DNA from: Pseudomonadota bacterium | GTDB taxonomy: Bacteria > Pseudomonadota > Alphaproteobacteria > Rhizobiales > Rhizobiaceae | Direction of reading: 5' to 3' | DNA length: 8,255 nt | NCBI GenBank assembly: GCA_023451915.1 | Contig: JAEXXS010000266.1 | Coordinates: 1 to 8,255, forward strand | Part shown: positions 7,526-8,255 of the stretch, piece after piece | Position numbering within the stretch: the first letter of the stretch is position 1 | Layout of the letters: each line of letters opens with the position of its first letter | Notes under the pieces: generated by a model | The model's database searches: none | What the model saw: the letters and a program-made list of their open reading frames with translations, nothing else | Told to the model about the DNA's origin: nothing | Program-made: the position numbers and the translations under genes

Positions 7526-7761
7526 ATTCATCCGGATTGACCACGAATGGTTGCCTCAAGTCAATGAGAACTTTCTAAAATAGAATTTTATCTTGGGCAA
7601 AGGAGCCGGACGGTAAATTTTTTATAAATCACAGTCGGTTACGTAACGTCATGAGAAAGGTGTCGATCAACGGCTTTCCCGCATATGTGCGGGTTCATTA
7701 TTGGGCTGTGGGTTTGGCTTATTATCCGCCGATCAAGGAAGGCTTTTAGAGATTCAGAAAC
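7526..7761. other. Intergenic DNA with AT-rich section, no supported gene
   Basis: Contains an AT-rich patch (7571-7630) with a 6-bp inverted repeat TAAAAT/ATTTTA (7576-7590), a perfect 10-bp palindrome GTTACGTAAC (7638-7647) and a 6-bp hairpin CCCGCA/TGCGGG (7678-7693). A 32-codon frame at 7651-7749 (plus) has no ribosome-binding site and is not called. Base composition drops well below that of the neighbouring genes. Confidence 0.5.
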
Positions 7762-7790
7762 AAAAAAACCTCCGACCGAAGCCGGAGGTT
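7762..7790 (-). terminator. Rho-independent terminator of groEL
   Basis: On the minus strand, AACCTCCG pairs with CGGAGGTT, extended by a G-U and a C-G pair closing a UUCG loop, and is followed by a run of T's (A's at 7762-7768). The inner 7775/7782 pair exists only as G-U on the minus strand, which fixes the direction. It lies about 100 bp after the groEL stop. Confidence 0.92.
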
Positions 7791-7802
7791 CTCTTTAAAG
7801 TA

Positions 7803-7836
7803 GTGCTTTATGGGCTTGCTTGAAGTCCATGCCGCC
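7803..7836 (-). repeat. Partial copy of the groEL 3' end
   Basis: This 34-bp stretch matches 7878-7911, 75 bp away, at 32 aligned positions with one substitution and one gap in each copy. The match covers the last groEL codons (GGMDF), the region of the stop codon and about 13 bp of 3' flank. Read on the minus strand the copy would encode GGGMDF but the stop codon is lost (AAG CAA instead). It appears to be a degenerate duplication inside the groEL 3' untranslated region. Confidence 0.75.
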
Positions 7837-7840
7837 ACCC

Positions 7841-7857
7841 GCGCCGCTTTGCGGCGC
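7841..7857. repeat. Short GC hairpin in the groEL 3' UTR
   Basis: GCGCCGC (7841-7847) pairs with GCGGCGC (7851-7857) across a 3-nt loop. It directly adjoins the duplicated groEL tail segment on the side toward the true stop codon. There is no T-run, so it is not an intrinsic terminator by itself. Confidence 0.6.
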
Positions 7858-7884
7858 AGGCTTATCTGACCATGGGCGTGCTTT

Positions 7885-7905
7885 ATGGACTTCTTAGAAG
7901 TCCAT
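7885..7905. repeat. Perfect 21-nt palindrome centred on the groEL stop codon
   Basis: Two perfect 10-nt arms, ATGGACTTCT (7885-7894) and its reverse complement (7896-7905), flank a single central base. In groEL mRNA this forms a 9-bp stem whose 3-nt loop is exactly the UAA stop codon (7894-7896). Confidence 0.8.
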
Positions 7906-8255
7906 GCCGCCCATGCCACCCATGCCGCCAGGCATGCCAGCCGGAGCTGCATCCTTCTTCGGCAGTTCAGCAATCATGGCTTCCGTGGTGATCAGCAGGC
8001 CAGCAACCGAAGCTGCGTTCTGCAGAGCCGTACGGACAACCTTGACCGGGTCCACAATGCCGAGAGCGATCAGATCGCCATATTCGCCATTGGCGGTGTT
8101 GTAGCCAAAGTTGTCGGAGTTGTTTTCAAGGATCTTGCCAACGATAACCGAAGCTTCTTCACCAGCGTTGGTCGTGATCTGACGGGCCGGAGCCTGGATC
8201 GCACGACGAACGATGTTGATGCCAGCTTCCTGGTCAGCATTGATGCCCTTGGCCT
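7894..8255 (-). CDS. groEL: Chaperonin GroEL (Hsp60), C-terminal part, cut by window edge
   Basis: The last 119 codons of the 60-kDa chaperonin, which folds proteins in a double-ring complex with GroES using ATP. The gene runs off the right edge; its 5' end, and any groES partner, lie outside. The visible part covers the second half of the equatorial domain, from [25 protein letters not shown] to [25 protein letters not shown] (including the conserved GIVDPVKV helix start), and ends with the flexible tail [18 protein letters not shown], the Gly-Gly-Met repeat typical of bacterial GroEL. Reading frame and stop (TAA, 7894-7896) are intact. A few residues (for example GINADQ and ENNSDNFG) appear to differ from classical Brucella GroEL as I recall it. 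A strong terminator follows at 7762-7790. The 3' end carries a stop-codon hairpin and a partial duplication of itself. Confidence 0.97.
   Translation of the reverse strand, partial: AKGINADQEAGINIVRRAIQAPARQITTNAGEEASVIVGKILENNSDNFGYNTANGEYGDLIALGIVDPVKVVRTALQNAASVAGLLITTEAMIAELPKKDAAPAGMPGGMGGMGGMDF

Noticed and set aside
7678..7693. Hairpin CCCGCA/TGCGGG as a terminator
   Set aside because: Stem is only 6 bp and there is no T-run on either strand.
7746..7973. Minus-strand ORF (75 codons) overlapping the groEL tail
   Set aside because: It is an alternate frame of the groEL Gly-Met tail. Its internal repeat ([11 protein letters not shown] / AAWTSSKPIKH) merely reflects the duplicated groEL 3' DNA, and it runs into the terminator.
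1..8255. CRISPR array, insertion sequence, tRNA or prophage genes
   Set aside because: No regularly spaced repeats, transposase motifs, tRNA cloverleaf or phage structural genes were seen; the layout is conserved core chromosome.

Overview
The window looks like an alphaproteobacterium of the Brucella/Ochrobactrum group (Rhizobiales, Brucellaceae). HisS, HisZ, HisG, GluP, FumC and the GroEL tail all read like Brucella-type proteins. GluP and GroEL differ from the classical Brucella sequences as I remember them, which suggests an Ochrobactrum-like relative (for example the Brucella anthropi/intermedia clade). The gene order also fits my memory of a locus on Brucella chromosome II. Both points are recall and were not checked.

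Left part (1-3440), plus strand: a compact histidine block, hisS-hisZ-hisG. HisS charges tRNA-His. HisZ is a catalytically dead HisS paralogue that serves as regulatory subunit for the short-form HisG, the first enzyme of histidine synthesis. hisZ starts 8 bp after hisS (or overlaps it by 4 bp if a GTG start is used), and hisG overlaps hisZ by 4 bp, so the three are probably co-transcribed. A strong hairpin terminator at 3398-3426 closes the operon and probably also stops gluP coming from the other side.

Middle part (3438-6890), minus strand: gluP (MFS glucose/galactose transporter), a small DoxX-family membrane protein with its own terminator and a striking 35-bp operator-like palindrome upstream, and fumC (class II fumarase). 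The spacing and the terminator suggest separate transcripts.

Right part (7040-8255), minus strand: an 86-aa protein with a PIDTAPKDG motif and no assigned function, then about 590 bp without a convincing gene, then the last 119 codons of groEL running off the window edge. The non-coding stretch is rich in structure. It holds a groEL terminator with a UUCG loop, a partial duplication of the groEL 3' end, a perfect palindrome whose loop is the groEL stop codon, and a two-hairpin element at 7444-7525 that could be a small RNA or a palindromic repeat. No mobile element, tRNA, rRNA or CRISPR array was seen. Most of the window is ordinary conserved chromosome; the unusual signals are the RNA/DNA structures at gene ends and in 7440-7910.
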